The notes: generated by a model not told the origin, from the sequence alone. Positions 8,161 to 16,622 are shown, counted from the first letter of the stretch. The stretch is 38,299 nucleotides of DNA from UBA5486 sp036744795 (GCA_036744795.1 DAIOHK010000023.1:1-38299); one strand, 5' to 3'. Numbers and translations are program-made.

Positions 8161-8177
8161 TTAAGGAGTTTGAAAAA

Positions 8178-9554
8178 ATGAAATTACCGGATGAGTTTCT
8201 CCATAAAATGCAAAGGCTAATGGCAAAAGAAGAATATGAAATCTTTATTAAAGCATTAAAGCAGAAAATTATTATTCGTAGTCTGCGGGTTAATACCAAA
8301 AAGATTTCAGTGGAAGAGTTTAAGGAGATCTTCCCTTATGAACTGACCCCAGTTCCTTGGTGTAAAGAAGGTTTCTACCTTCCTAAGGGGTTTAAGGCCT
8401 CCAAGCACCCTTATTATTATGCTGGTCTCTATTATTTACAGGATCCTAGTGCTATGTTGCCAGTGGTGGCTTTAGAGCCTCAATCTGGGGAGAAGATCTT
8501 GGATCTTTGTGCTGCTCCTGGAGGAAAATCAACTCAGATTGGGGCGGTAATGGAAGATGGTTTACTTTTTATGAATGATATTAATCCTAAAAGAACTAAA
8601 GCGCTTCTGAAAAATGTAGAAAACTTTGGCCTTAAAAATATTGTGGTAACAAATAATCAACCTCAGGAATTGGCAGAGTTCTTTCCAGCTTATTTTGACC
8701 GGGTATTAGTGGATGCTCCTTGTTCCGGAGAAGGAATGTTCCGGCGGGAATCACGTTTGATTATAGCCTGGCGCCGGAATTATCACCCATCAATTTGTAG
8801 TCCAATCCAGCGGGAACTACTGACTTATGCGGCCCGAATGGTGGCTCCCGGTGGAAGAATAGTCTATTCGACCTGTACATTTTCCCCGGAAGAGGATGAA
8901 TTACAAGTCAAGCGATTCCTGGAAGAACATCCTGATTTCAAACTGGTTGCTATAGAAATTGATGGAGTCAGTCCGGGAAGGGGAGAATGGGCAGGTGATC
9001 CACTTCTCAGTAAAACTGCTCGGATCTGGCCTCATCTTTCGCGGGGAGAAGGGCAATTTGCTGCTGTGTTGCAAAAAGACTTTCAGGGGGAGAGAAACAG
9101 GAGTTTACCATTTGCTTATCAGGAACCAGAGGAGAAAAGATTGACTGCTTTCTGGGGGTTTTGCTCAGAAGTAGGAATTAAACCACCTCCGGGGAGGCTG
9201 TTTATCAAGGAAGATGATCTGCTGCTTTTACCGGAAGGCCTTCCTCACCTTGCCGGTTTGGAGATTGTAAGAAGAGGCCTATTTTTAGGTGAACTCCGTT
9301 ACGAGCAGTTTATCCCTTCACCGGCTTTTGCCTTAGCTTTAAACCGGCAAGAGGCAAAACGCCAATTAGAATTACCAGTGGATAGTTATGAAGTATTGAA
9401 ATATTTGCGGGGAGATACTCTGTTACCAAGTGAAGAAGGAGTGCCGGGAAATGGTTGGATCCTGGTGACAACCAATGGTTTTCCATTAGGCTGGGCAAAA
9501 AGGGTAGGAAATCTTATTAAAAATTATTATCCTCCTTCTTGGAGGATGCGATAG
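8178..9554 (+). CDS. rsmF: rRNA (cytosine-C5-)-methyltransferase, RsmF/NOL1-NOP2-Sun family
   Basis: 458 residues. It transfers a methyl group from S-adenosylmethionine to C5 of a cytosine in rRNA. Visible motifs are CAAPGGK (111-117, SAM binding), DAPCSGEGMF (179-188) with Cys182, and the nucleophile motif STCTF with Cys233. The two Cys are the family's release and catalytic residues. The C-terminal part (about 310-458) looks like the extra RNA-binding region of RsmF-type enzymes in Gram-positive bacteria. AAGGAG lies nine bases upstream of the ATG. The rsuA-like gene follows after 7 bases, so both form an rRNA-modification pair. Exact target base not provable from sequence. Confidence 0.9.
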   Translation: MKLPDEFLHKMQRLMAKEEYEIFIKALKQKIIIRSLRVNTKKISVEEFKEIFPYELTPVPWCKEGFYLPKGFKASKHPYYYAGLYYLQDPSAMLPVVALEPQSGEKILDLCAAPGGKSTQIGAVMEDGLLFMNDINPKRTKALLKNVENFGLKNIVVTNNQPQELAEFFPAYFDRVLVDAPCSGEGMFRRESRLIIAWRRNYHPSICSPIQRELLTYAARMVAPGGRIVYSTCTFSPEEDELQVKRFLEEHPDFKLVAIEIDGVSPGRGEWAGDPLLSKTARIWPHLSRGEGQFAAVLQKDFQGERNRSLPFAYQEPEEKRLTAFWGFCSEVGIKPPPGRLFIKEDDLLLLPEGLPHLAGLEIVRRGLFLGELRYEQFIPSPAFALALNRQEAKRQLELPVDSYEVLKYLRGDTLLPSEEGVPGNGWILVTTNGFPLGWAKRVGNLIKNYYPPSWRMR

Positions 9555-9561
9555 GAAGAAA

Positions 9562-10287
9562 ATGATGATGAAGAAAGAAAGGCTTGATAAGTTTCTCGCT
9601 AATATGGGGCTTGGTAGCCGACGGCAAGTGAAATTCTTAGTCCGTACCAGCCGGGTAAATGTTAATGGAATAGTGATTTGCGAAAGTGACTTTAAAATAG
9701 TTCCGGGACAAGATCGGGTGGAAGTTGATGGACAACTTGTGGAATATAAGGAATTTTATTATATTATGTTAAACAAACCCGCAGGATACCTTTCGGCAAC
9801 CAAGGATAGTTATGCTCCGACAGTCATGGATTTGCTTCCGGAAGAATGGTGCAGTCGGGATCTTGCTCCTGTAGGACGGCTTGATAAGGATACAGAAGGT
9901 TTGCTATTATTGACAGATGATGGGCAATTGACCCATTATCTATTGTCACCCCGTTCCCGAGTTGCAAAGACCTATTTTCTCCGGGTAGAAGGAGAGATAA
10001 TGGCTGCTGATCTTAAAGCTTTGGAAGAAGGTGTTGTACTGGAGGATGGGTATTGCACTCTTCCGGCAGAAGCCAAGTTGCTGGCAGCCGGAGGAAGATC
10101 AGAATTAGAATTAAAGATCTACGAAGGTAAATTTCATCAAGTAAAAAGGATGTTAGAGGCTGTAGGAAAAAAAGTAGTGTATTTAAAGCGGATATCTATG
10201 GGTGCATTGGAATTAGACCCGGGATTAGCACCCGGTGAAAGCCGGGAGTTATCAGATGAAGAGATTTACCGGTTAAAAGATAGCTAA
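9562..10287 (+). CDS. rsuA: 16S rRNA pseudouridine synthase, RsuA family
   Basis: 241 residues. An N-terminal S4 RNA-binding domain (ERLDKFLANMGLGSRRQV, residues 6-23) is followed by the pseudouridine synthase domain with the catalytic motif GRLDKDTEGLLLL, Asp108 being the nucleophile. It isomerises a uridine in small-subunit rRNA (U516 in E. coli RsuA). RsuA, RluB, RluE and RluF share these features; length and the S4 domain favour RsuA or RluB. AGGAAG precedes the first of three consecutive Met codons, so the exact start is uncertain by two codons. It is co-transcribed with rsmF; a terminator follows at 10384. Confidence 0.88.
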   Translation: MMMKKERLDKFLANMGLGSRRQVKFLVRTSRVNVNGIVICESDFKIVPGQDRVEVDGQLVEYKEFYYIMLNKPAGYLSATKDSYAPTVMDLLPEEWCSRDLAPVGRLDKDTEGLLLLTDDGQLTHYLLSPRSRVAKTYFLRVEGEIMAADLKALEEGVVLEDGYCTLPAEAKLLAAGGRSELELKIYEGKFHQVKRMLEAVGKKVVYLKRISMGALELDPGLAPGESRELSDEEIYRLKDS

Positions 10288-10601
10288 GCGTATTATTCAT
10301 ATCCATACTTATCCTGGATGCTCCTTCAGGAATCAGGAGTGTCGGCAGAAATATTATTTTACATTAAATTTGACTCTCAATATAAGCACAGTTATTAACT
10401 GTGCTTTAATTTTTACCAATATAGAATAATAACTTGTCTAATTGTGAAAAATTTGAACAGCTTGTGGTTGCGGCATTTTGTAATTGGGTTTCCAAGTAAA
10501 TATTTGTACACATTTTATAATATTATAAGAGAGGAAGAGATAGTAAACAGAACCTCATCACCATATGAGGAACAAGATTATTTTAAAAAGGGGTTGGTGG
10601 G
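10288..10601. other. Intergenic region, rsuA to rhomboid gene
   Basis: Holds the rsuA terminator (10384-10414), a small CTCCTTCAGGAATCAGGAG hairpin near 10320-10340, an AT-rich stretch with a possible TATAAT near 10520, and a CCTCAT/ATGAGG hairpin at about 10553-10570 before the rhomboid gene. No coding frame is convincing. Confidence 0.5.
10384..10414 (+). terminator. Rho-independent terminator after rsuA
   Basis: AAGCACAGTT (10384-10393) pairs perfectly with AACTGTGCTT (10397-10406), loop ATT, then a T-rich tail. Confidence 0.85.
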
Positions 10602-11327
10602 ATGTTTCCGCTAAAAGACAATATTCCTGGTAGATACCCGCCATTTATGACGGTTTCATTGATTGTTTTTACAACATTAATCTTCTTAGTACAGAATTCA
10701 CTTCCACCGGATCAGATGAAGGAGGTCTTTTATCTATTCGGGTTGATCCCTTTACGTGTTTTTTCACCGGCAAGTCTACCTCAAGCTCTGGCTAGAACGG
10801 GGCGGATTTTCCCCTTTGTCTCCAGTATTTTCCTGCATGGAAATTGGACTCATTTGATCGGAAATATGTGGGCATTGTGGCTTTTTGGGGATAATATAGA
10901 AGACCGGATCGGATCATTCCGCTTTCTGTTGTTTTATCTATTAACTGGAGTGGCGGCAGGTTTGATTCATGTTCTATCCAATCCGGCAGGTGTGGTTCCA
11001 GCAATTGGAGCTTCGGGAGCTATTGCCGGAGTAATGGGAGCTTATATTCTCCTATATCCGGGTGCCCGAGTAATCACATTGATTCTTGTATTTTTCATCC
11101 CCTATTTTATCCGGATACCTGCCTTTATTTATCTAGGTGGCTGGTTTCTAACACAACTTTGGGGAGGGGCAATCTCCTTTTTGAATCCGGGACAGGAGGG
11201 CGGGATCGCATGGTGGGCCCATGTTGGAGGTTTCCTTTCCGGTATCTTTATGATCCGGTTTTTCCTATTAAGCGCCAGAAATAGGTGTTACCGTTGTTGG
11301 TATGATGATGAGTACCGTCCGTGGTAA
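10602..11327 (+). CDS. Rhomboid-family intramembrane serine protease
   Basis: 241 residues with about six membrane helices. The signatures are FLHGNWTHLIGNMWALWLFGD (77-97, loop and helix 2), GASGAIAG with catalytic Ser138, and AHVGGF with catalytic His207. It cleaves membrane-anchored substrates inside the membrane. The short cytoplasmic tail carries two Cys (CYRC) and many acidic residues. GGGG/GGTGGG runs lie before the ATG. The SDH/ClpP-fold protease gene follows by 24 bases, so the two membrane proteases are probably co-transcribed. Substrate unknown. Confidence 0.92.
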   Translation: MFPLKDNIPGRYPPFMTVSLIVFTTLIFLVQNSLPPDQMKEVFYLFGLIPLRVFSPASLPQALARTGRIFPFVSSIFLHGNWTHLIGNMWALWLFGDNIEDRIGSFRFLLFYLLTGVAAGLIHVLSNPAGVVPAIGASGAIAGVMGAYILLYPGARVITLILVFFIPYFIRIPAFIYLGGWFLTQLWGGAISFLNPGQEGGIAWWAHVGGFLSGIFMIRFFLLSARNRCYRCWYDDEYRPW

Positions 11328-11351
11328 AAATGGTGTACGGGAGGGTGAAGT

Positions 11352-12182
11352 TTGGGTTTATTTGAAATTTTTTGGCTAGTGATTATTCTTTCAAGTGTGC
11401 TTCCGGTGATAAGGAAAAAGATGTTGGAGTCGGCTCGGCAAAAATTAATCAGTCAATTAGAAAAAGATCACGGCTCCAGAGTGATTGTCCTCATCCATCG
11501 GCAGGAAACCATCAGCCTTTTTGGTGTTCCTTTCTTTCGCTATATCGATATTAATGATTCTGAAGAAGTAATTAGAGCGATCCATCTTACTGATCCTGAA
11601 GTTCCCCTTGATATTATCCTTCATACTCCAGGGGGACTTGTATTGGCAGCTCTTCAGATTGCAAGAGCTATAAAAAAGCATCCCGGGAAGGTTACTGCTT
11701 ACATTCCTCATTATGCCATGTCCGGAGGAACCCTGATTGCTTTGGCAGCAGATGAGATCGTAATGGATGAACATGCAGCCCTAGGACCTGTAGATCCTCA
11801 AATTGAAGGACTTCCTGCGGTTTCGCTAACTAAACTAATCCGTGAAAAACCAATCAGCGAGATCAGCGATCGAGCAATGATCTTGGCGGATGTAGCTACT
11901 AAAGCGATCCAACAGGTTAGACAAGTTGTTTTTAATCTCTTAGTTAATAATTATGGAGAAGAAAAGGCTTCCCGAATTGGTAGTTTATTGGCTGAAGGCT
12001 ATTGGACACATGATTATCCTCTTACTTATGAAGAAATTGAGGCAATGGGACTTAATGTCAGAAGTAAACTTCCGGTAGAGATCTATAAATTAATGAATCT
12101 TTTCCCTCAACCTATACGTCAGCAGCGTTCGGTTACTTATCTTCCAGAGCGAAGAGAAAAGCCGGGAAAGGAGGAACATTAG
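11352..12182 (+). CDS. Membrane-anchored serine protease, SDH/ClpP-fold family
   Basis: 276 residues beginning at TTG (11352) after GGGAGGGTGAAG. The N-terminal segment MGLFEIFWLVIILSSVLPVI is one membrane anchor. The soluble part has the crotonase/ClpP fold signatures HTPGGLVLAA (91-100) and YAMSGGTLIALAADEIVMD (121-139), with Ser124 as likely nucleophile, and GPVDPQIEG after it. This matches the family named SDH (serine dehydrogenase proteinase), related to SppA and ClpP; bacterial members are thought to be membrane quality-control proteases. Paired with the rhomboid gene just upstream. The name is historical and dehydrogenase activity should not be assumed. Confidence 0.85.
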   Translation: MGLFEIFWLVIILSSVLPVIRKKMLESARQKLISQLEKDHGSRVIVLIHRQETISLFGVPFFRYIDINDSEEVIRAIHLTDPEVPLDIILHTPGGLVLAALQIARAIKKHPGKVTAYIPHYAMSGGTLIALAADEIVMDEHAALGPVDPQIEGLPAVSLTKLIREKPISEISDRAMILADVATKAIQQVRQVVFNLLVNNYGEEKASRIGSLLAEGYWTHDYPLTYEEIEAMGLNVRSKLPVEIYKLMNLFPQPIRQQRSVTYLPERREKPGKEEH

Positions 12183-12198
12183 TCCTCCTTTCTTTTTT
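12167..12198 (+). terminator. Terminator overlapping the protease gene end
   Basis: AAAGGAGGA (12167-12175) pairs perfectly with TCCTCCTTT (12183-12191), then a CTTTTTT run. The left arm is inside the last codons of the gene. Confidence 0.88.
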
Positions 12199-12232
12199 GG
12201 ATGAATTGTTTTTATTATTTGTATTTGTAGGT

Positions 12233-12258
12233 GAGAGAATTGCTAATTAACTTAAACA
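12233..12258. repeat. One-ended fragment of the GAATTGC element
   Basis: GAGAGAATTGC then TAATTAACTTAAAC matches the left end of the element at 29043 with a single base missing. I find no matching right end nearby. Confidence 0.5.
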
Positions 12259-12287
12259 TTTTTTTGCAGCTTGTATTAAATATTAGC

Positions 12288-12329
12288 CTTGGTTGTTTTT
12301 TTAACTTCGAAGACCTTTTTTCAACCAAG
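12288..12329. terminator. Large-loop inverted repeat between convergent genes
   Basis: CTTGGTTG (12288-12295) pairs with CAACCAAG (12322-12329), with T-runs in the loop and a central CTTCGAAG. It lies between the convergent protease and feoB genes and may end transcription from either side. A degenerate ACGAGACACGAGA stretch follows to 12366. Confidence 0.4.
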
Positions 12330-12370
12330 TGACGGGAAACGGGTGACGAACCACGAGACACGAGAGCTTT

Positions 12371-13759
12371 TTATACTAGATTTAGTAAGCGGGCTGTCTG
12401 GGTGAGTAGAAAACAAATAATAATTCCGATACCAGTTGGAATCAAAGCGGATAGCAAAGTCCATTTTGTATTCTGTGTTTCCTTCCATATAGTCAAAAGA
12501 GTGGTAGCACAAGGGAAATGGAGAAGAGAGAAGAGACTTATATTTAATACTGTTAGCCAGGTCCAACCATTATTTAATAATAATTCTCTAAGAGCACCAA
12601 TACTATTTAGCTCCAACATCGCTCCTTGGGAGAGGTAACTCATGATTAGGATTGGAAGAACAATTTCATTAGCTGGTAAGCCGAGAATAAAAGCCATAAT
12701 AATGTAGCCGTCCAAACCGATTAATCGGCCAAAACCATCAAACCAGCGAGCAAAATAAGTAAGTAGGGTAAGATCTCCAATCCGGAGATTAGCAAAAATC
12801 CAAGTTAGGGCTCCTGCAGGTGCAGCTACAATTATGGCACGAAGCAGTACGAAAATGGTCCGGTCTAAAACAGAGCGTATCAGCAGTGTGCCAATCTTAG
12901 GTAGGCGGTAGGAGGGGAGTTCTAAAGTAAATGAGGAAGGAACTCCTCGAAGAATGGTCTTTGATAATCCCCAGGAGACGAGCAGAGTGAATAGAATTCC
13001 GATGATTACTATTCCAGCAACTACTATGGAGGCGGTTAGGTTATGGGAACTGTTTACTATGATTCCCACAAAAATAGTGGACATTGCAAATAAGGTAGGG
13101 AAACGTCCATTGCAAGGAACAAAATTATTAGTCAAAATAGCGATTAATCTTTCCCGGGGAGATTCAATAATCCGGCAAGCGATGACACCAGCAGCATTAC
13201 AGCCAAAACCCATACACATAGTGAGAACTTGTTTTCCATGGGCCCCCGCTTTTTTAAAAAACTTATCAAGATTAAAAGCCACCCTTGGTAAATAACCAAG
13301 GTCTTCGAAGAAAGTAAAGAGCGGAAAAAAGATGGCCATTGGGGGAAGCATGACAGAAACTACCCAAGCTAGAGTACGAAACAGACCAAGGACTAATATT
13401 CCATGCAACCATTCGGGCGCATTTAATGTTTGAAAAATGATTGACAGTTGGCCTTCAATAGCAAAAAATAAAGAAAAAAGCAGTTGTGAGGGATAATTCG
13501 CACCGGAAATTGTAATCCAAAAGATTCCACTTAACAGAAGCAGCATTAGTGGAAAACCGAAAATTTTTGAAGTAACCATATTATCGATATTAGTATCTAA
13601 GTCACGTTTAAGATTATTCTTTTGTACGACTTTTTGGGTGATGATTTCCGCTTGCTGATAAATATTAGAAACTATCCGATCGCGAAGATCAGGCCCTAAT
13701 TGTTCGCGTAGAATACGGACTTTTTTAAGAAGTTCTTCATGATTCGGCGTTAAATTCAT
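12371..13759 (-). CDS. feoB: FeoB membrane part (ferrous iron permease core)
   Basis: 462 residues, multi-pass, with two Gate (nucleoside-recognition-type) domains. FeoB signatures are LPPMAIFFPLFTFFEDLGYL (about 138-157), the Cys-containing MCMGFGCNAAGVIACRI, and NNFVPCNGRFPTLFA. This is the iron-permeating half of FeoB, which imports Fe(II) with the GTPase encoded just upstream. The start ATG at 13759 follows AAAGGAA and lies inside the last 23 bases of the GTPase gene, so translation is probably coupled. In most bacteria both halves are one protein of about 700 residues; here the whole would be about 727. No frameshift signal is needed because each half has its own start. Confidence 0.9.
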   Translation of the reverse strand: MNLTPNHEELLKKVRILREQLGPDLRDRIVSNIYQQAEIITQKVVQKNNLKRDLDTNIDNMVTSKIFGFPLMLLLLSGIFWITISGANYPSQLLFSLFFAIEGQLSIIFQTLNAPEWLHGILVLGLFRTLAWVVSVMLPPMAIFFPLFTFFEDLGYLPRVAFNLDKFFKKAGAHGKQVLTMCMGFGCNAAGVIACRIIESPRERLIAILTNNFVPCNGRFPTLFAMSTIFVGIIVNSSHNLTASIVVAGIVIIGILFTLLVSWGLSKTILRGVPSSFTLELPSYRLPKIGTLLIRSVLDRTIFVLLRAIIVAAPAGALTWIFANLRIGDLTLLTYFARWFDGFGRLIGLDGYIIMAFILGLPANEIVLPILIMSYLSQGAMLELNSIGALRELLLNNGWTWLTVLNISLFSLLHFPCATTLLTIWKETQNTKWTLLSALIPTGIGIIICFLLTQTARLLNLV

Positions 13760-14534
13760 GATACTTGTTCCTTTCTTTGTTTTGTGATTCTGTTCTTCCC
13801 AGGTATTTTAAAATCTTTTTCATGAGAGCAAAATCGCCATCTAACAGTCGTAAGGAAAGCCAGCGGTTGTTAAATCCAGTAATAAATGATAAGTCAATAT
13901 CCTGTTCAAGTTCGTTCAAGGCCTTTTCCAGCTCTTGATCGTACTGGATAATTTTTGGCCGAAGCTTTTTTCCACAAAAGACTACTGTATTAATGGAATC
14001 TTTTAAATCATCTAATCCTTCTTTGTTCCTAGCGATAGTAGGGATTACGGGAATGCCCAGAAGTCTTTGAAGTTTTCCATAATCAATTTGGATATTTTTT
14101 CGTTTGGCTTCGTCAACTAAGTTTAGACACATAATAACTTGGGGTGTAATCTCCATTACCTGAAGTGTTAGATTTAGGTTTCGTTCCAGACAAGTGGCAT
14201 CGGCTACTACTACCACAGCATCGGGTTCTCCAAAACAGATAAAATCTCTGGCCACCTGTTCTTCAACTGAATTAGCAAGTAGGGAATATGTCCCCGGAAG
14301 ATCAACCAAAGTAATATGCTTTTCTTTATGTTTGTAAAAACCTTTGGCTAGAGTTACGGTTTTTCCGGGCCAATTCCCAGTGTGTTGATTTAATCCAGTT
14401 AAACCATTGAATACAGTGCTTTTACCAGTATTAGGATTACCTGCTAAAGCAATGACTGCCTGTGTACTAGAGAATTCTGATTGTAATTCTTCAAAATAAA
14501 CTTTTATACCAGTGGATTTGTGCGTTAACCCCAT
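13737..14534 (-). CDS. feoB: FeoB N-terminal GTPase domain (separate protein)
   Basis: 265 residues. G1 AGNPNTGKST (31-40), switch region NQHTGNWPGKTV, G3 DLPGTYSL (78-85) and G4 NLVDEAKRK (138-146) match the FeoB G-protein domain exactly. It binds GTP and controls the iron channel encoded by the overlapping downstream gene. The start at 14534 (MGLTHK) follows AAAGGAG with an 8-base gap; an upstream in-frame Met would sit on that ribosome site. No feoA gene is seen next to it. An unusual feature is that this domain is a separate protein rather than fused to the permease. Confidence 0.9.
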   Translation of the reverse strand: MGLTHKSTGIKVYFEELQSEFSSTQAVIALAGNPNTGKSTVFNGLTGLNQHTGNWPGKTVTLAKGFYKHKEKHITLVDLPGTYSLLANSVEEQVARDFICFGEPDAVVVVADATCLERNLNLTLQVMEITPQVIMCLNLVDEAKRKNIQIDYGKLQRLLGIPVIPTIARNKEGLDDLKDSINTVVFCGKKLRPKIIQYDQELEKALNELEQDIDLSFITGFNNRWLSLRLLDGDFALMKKILKYLGRTESQNKERNKYHEFNAES

Positions 14535-14564
14535 TGCCTTATCTCCTTTCAATAATATTTGCGG

Positions 14565-14656
14565 GAATTGCGAAATTACCTTAGGCTTGGTATGGATCGA
14601 TAAGTCACAAATTCAGATATTGTAGTTATTTTTTTAATAATCAGATTATGCAATTC
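14565..14656. repeat. MITE-like element with GAATTGC ends (92 bp)
   Basis: Starts GAATTGCGAAATTACCTTAG and ends with ...AGATTATGCAATTC, so the ends are inverted copies of one another. Start and end both resemble the 103-bp element at 29047-29149, while the middle differs. It encodes nothing. It sits directly upstream of feoB, so its outward ends may carry regulatory signals. Confidence 0.6.
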
Positions 14657-14695
14657 TTTAATTTAGTTGAAGCAAAATAAAATAAGGTTGGGTAA

Positions 14696-14924
14696 ATGAT
14701 TTTCATGCTGCTAAACTTCAGTTTATTATATGGTCTTAATGAAGAGGAGGTACCATTGGAACTGGCAATTTATATTTCTATATTTAATCAACCAAGCTTA
14801 TGCAGAAGAGGAATGTTTAGTTTATTCTCTGGTTAAAATAGGATTGACTGCCGATGAGAAATACGTTGCTTTTGCGGCTTCATGCTTCTTCTATTGTCAA
14901 ACCGGGGAATTGATGTTATCATAG
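14696..14924 (+). pseudogene. Possible small gene broken by a frameshift
   Basis: An ATG at 14696 opens MIFMLLNFSLLYGLNEEE and stays open to ...YISIFNQ near 14792. The same protein-like composition then continues in the +1 frame (AYAEEECLVYSLVKIGLTAD...) to a TAG at 14922-14924. Removing one base would give a single frame of about 75 codons. I recognise no family. It may equally be two chance frames. Confidence 0.25.
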
Positions 14925-14940
14925 AAAGTGTGGGTATATA

Positions 14941-14964
14941 TACATAGATATGTAGAAATATAAT
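14941..14964 (+). promoter_or_regulatory. Candidate operator and -10 upstream of uxaC
   Basis: TACATA (14941-14946) and TATGTA (14949-14954) form a perfect palindrome just before TATAAT (14959-14964). The uxaC start lies 21 bases further on. No good -35 is seen, which suits an activator- or repressor-controlled promoter. Confidence 0.4.
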
Positions 14965-14984
14965 TTATTGTGGAGGCGTAAGCG

Positions 14985-16391
14985 ATGAAATCATTTATGG
15001 ACGAGAATTTTTTATTAACTAATGCTACAGCGGAAAAGCTTTACCACGAATATGCCAAGGACATGCCGATCTTTGATTATCATTGCCACTTAAGCTCCAA
15101 AGAGATCGCGGAGAACAAAAAATACAAGAACATAACAGAGGTTTGGTTGGGTGGCGATCATTACAAATGGCGGGCCATGAGGGCTAATGGGGTTGATGAG
15201 AAGTATATTACAGGCGATGCCGATGATAAAGAGAAGTTTATGAAGTGGGCGGAGGCTATGCCGGAGTGTATTGGTAATCCTCTTTACCCTTGGACCCATC
15301 TTGAACTCAAAAGGTATTTTGGTATAGATAAGCTTCTCTCTCCGGAAACTGCGGAGGAGATCTGGGAACAATGTAATGAGCTTTTACAGAAGGATGAGTT
15401 TAGAGCACGGGGGTTGATTGAAGGTTCAAATGTGAAGGGGCTTTGTACTACTGATGATCCAACTGATTCCCTCGAATATCATCTGGCTTTAGCTAAGGAT
15501 AAGAGCTTTAGTGTGAAGGTGCTTCCTGCTTTCCGTCCGGATAAGAGCTTTAATATTGAGAGGAAAGGTTTTGCCGAGTGGATTGCAAAACTTGCTAAGG
15601 TTACTGATCAAAAGATTGAGACCTTTACTGATTTGAAAACTGCTTTGAAGCAAAGGATTGAGTTTTTCCATGAAGTAGGATGTCGGGTTTCTGACCATGC
15701 TTTGGATCCGATTGTTTATCGGGAAGGTACAGAAGAAGAAGCCACTGCTATTCTTCAGAAAGCTTTAGCCGGTAAAGACTTGACTACTGAAGAGATAGAA
15801 AAATTCAAGACTCAAGTTTTACTGTTCTTAGGTAGAGAATATGCTAGAAAAGGCTGGGTAATGCAGTTACATCTCTGTAGTATTAGAAATAATAGTACAA
15901 GAATGTTTAAAATTCTGGGACCGGATACAGGTTATGATGCTATGGGGGATTATGTATATGCAGAGGCTTTGATTAAATTCTTGGATAAACTCGATGAAAC
16001 CGATGAACTTCCGAAGACGATCTTTTATTCACTTAACCCTGGTGATAATGAGATGCTGGCTACAGTTGCCGGATCCTTCCAAGGAGGAGGAATTCCTGGC
16101 AAGATGCAGCTTGGTTCCGGTTGGTGGTTTAATGATCAAAAAGATGGCATGATTCGACAGATGGTTGCTTTGGCCAATATTGGTCTTCTTAGTAGGTTTG
16201 TTGGTATGCTAACTGACTCCAGAAGCTTTCTATCTTATACCCGGCATGAGTATTTCCGGAGGATTCTCTGTAGTCTCCTGGGAGAATGGGTAGAGGCTGG
16301 TGAGGCTCCGAATGATATGGAACTGCTCGGTAATATGGTGAAGAATATCAGTTATAATAATGCCATCGAATATTTTGGGGTCGAACTTTAA
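14985..16391 (+). CDS. uxaC: Glucuronate isomerase (uronate isomerase)
   Basis: 468 residues, the normal length. It interconverts D-glucuronate/D-fructuronate and D-galacturonate/D-tagaturonate, the first intracellular step of hexuronate breakdown. The amidohydrolase-fold metal motif is at FDYHCHLSS (His33, His35), and conserved family stretches follow: EVWLGGDHYKWRAMRANG, YPWTHLELKRYFG, and WVMQLHLCSIRNN. GGAGG lies seven bases before the ATG. It is a single-gene transcript with its own terminator at 16412, next to an RpiR regulator and deoxyhexose genes. Further uronate genes (uxaA, uxaB, kdgK) are not in the window. Confidence 0.95.
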   Translation: MKSFMDENFLLTNATAEKLYHEYAKDMPIFDYHCHLSSKEIAENKKYKNITEVWLGGDHYKWRAMRANGVDEKYITGDADDKEKFMKWAEAMPECIGNPLYPWTHLELKRYFGIDKLLSPETAEEIWEQCNELLQKDEFRARGLIEGSNVKGLCTTDDPTDSLEYHLALAKDKSFSVKVLPAFRPDKSFNIERKGFAEWIAKLAKVTDQKIETFTDLKTALKQRIEFFHEVGCRVSDHALDPIVYREGTEEEATAILQKALAGKDLTTEEIEKFKTQVLLFLGREYARKGWVMQLHLCSIRNNSTRMFKILGPDTGYDAMGDYVYAEALIKFLDKLDETDELPKTIFYSLNPGDNEMLATVAGSFQGGGIPGKMQLGSGWWFNDQKDGMIRQMVALANIGLLSRFVGMLTDSRSFLSYTRHEYFRRILCSLLGEWVEAGEAPNDMELLGNMVKNISYNNAIEYFGVEL

Positions 16392-16411
16392 ACTAAATAG
16401 CTAGTAGAAAA

Positions 16412-16447
16412 AAGAAGTAAGTGAATTTTTCGCTTACTTCTTTTTTT
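16412..16447 (+). terminator. Rho-independent terminator after uxaC
   Basis: AAGAAGTAAG (16412-16421) pairs with CTTACTTCTT (16433-16442), followed by a T-run to 16447. Confidence 0.9.
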
Positions 16448-16450
16448 ATT

Positions 16451-16513
16451 AGTCGCTCACGCCGGTTACCTTAACATCACGCAGTGATTTAAATCAAAGC
16501 CGGGTGAGTCGAC
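16451..16513. repeat. REP-like palindrome, copy C
   Basis: The left arm AGTCGCTCACGCCGGTT pairs with AAGCCGGGTGAGTCGAC; the centre is ATCAC-GCA-GTGAT. This is the cleanest copy. Confidence 0.75.
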
Positions 16514-16535
16514 AAGCTACAGAGGTACTTTAATT

Positions 16536-16617
16536 AGTTGTTCATACTGGTTTCATAATTATCACGAAGTGATTTAATTAAGACCAGATGAATCAACTAG
16601 GGCTATTTTCTAAGTAG
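16536..16617. repeat. REP-like palindrome, copy D with shared tail
   Basis: AGTTGTTCATACTGGTTT pairs with AGACCAGATGAATCAACT; the centre ATCAC-GAA-GTGAT nearly equals that of copy C. The tail GGCTATTTTCTAAGTAG (16601-16617) matches those after copies B and E. Confidence 0.75.
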
Positions 16618-16622
16618 AAATT

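Larger units (their letters stand above)
7616..8177. other. Intergenic region with two REP-like hairpins
   Basis: The gap between divergent SDR and rsmF genes. Bases 7616-7960 are AT-rich and should hold the SDR promoter, but I see no pair of -35/-10 boxes I would defend. An inverted pair CCGAT/ATCGG lies near 7980-8000. The rest is the tandem repeat pair listed separately. A 69-codon minus-strand frame across the repeats is a by-product of them. Confidence 0.6.
14535..14984. other. Intergenic region, feoB to uxaC
   Basis: Contains the feoB ribosome site, a MITE-like element (14565-14656), a possible frameshifted small gene (14696-14924) and a palindrome plus -10 element ahead of uxaC (14941-14964). 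The feoB promoter must lie within or next to the repeat; I cannot assign it. Confidence 0.5.

Noticed and set aside
12330..12366. ACGAGACACGAGA-type stretch as a tandem repeat
   Set aside because: Too short and irregular to call a repeat array; noted only as low-complexity DNA.
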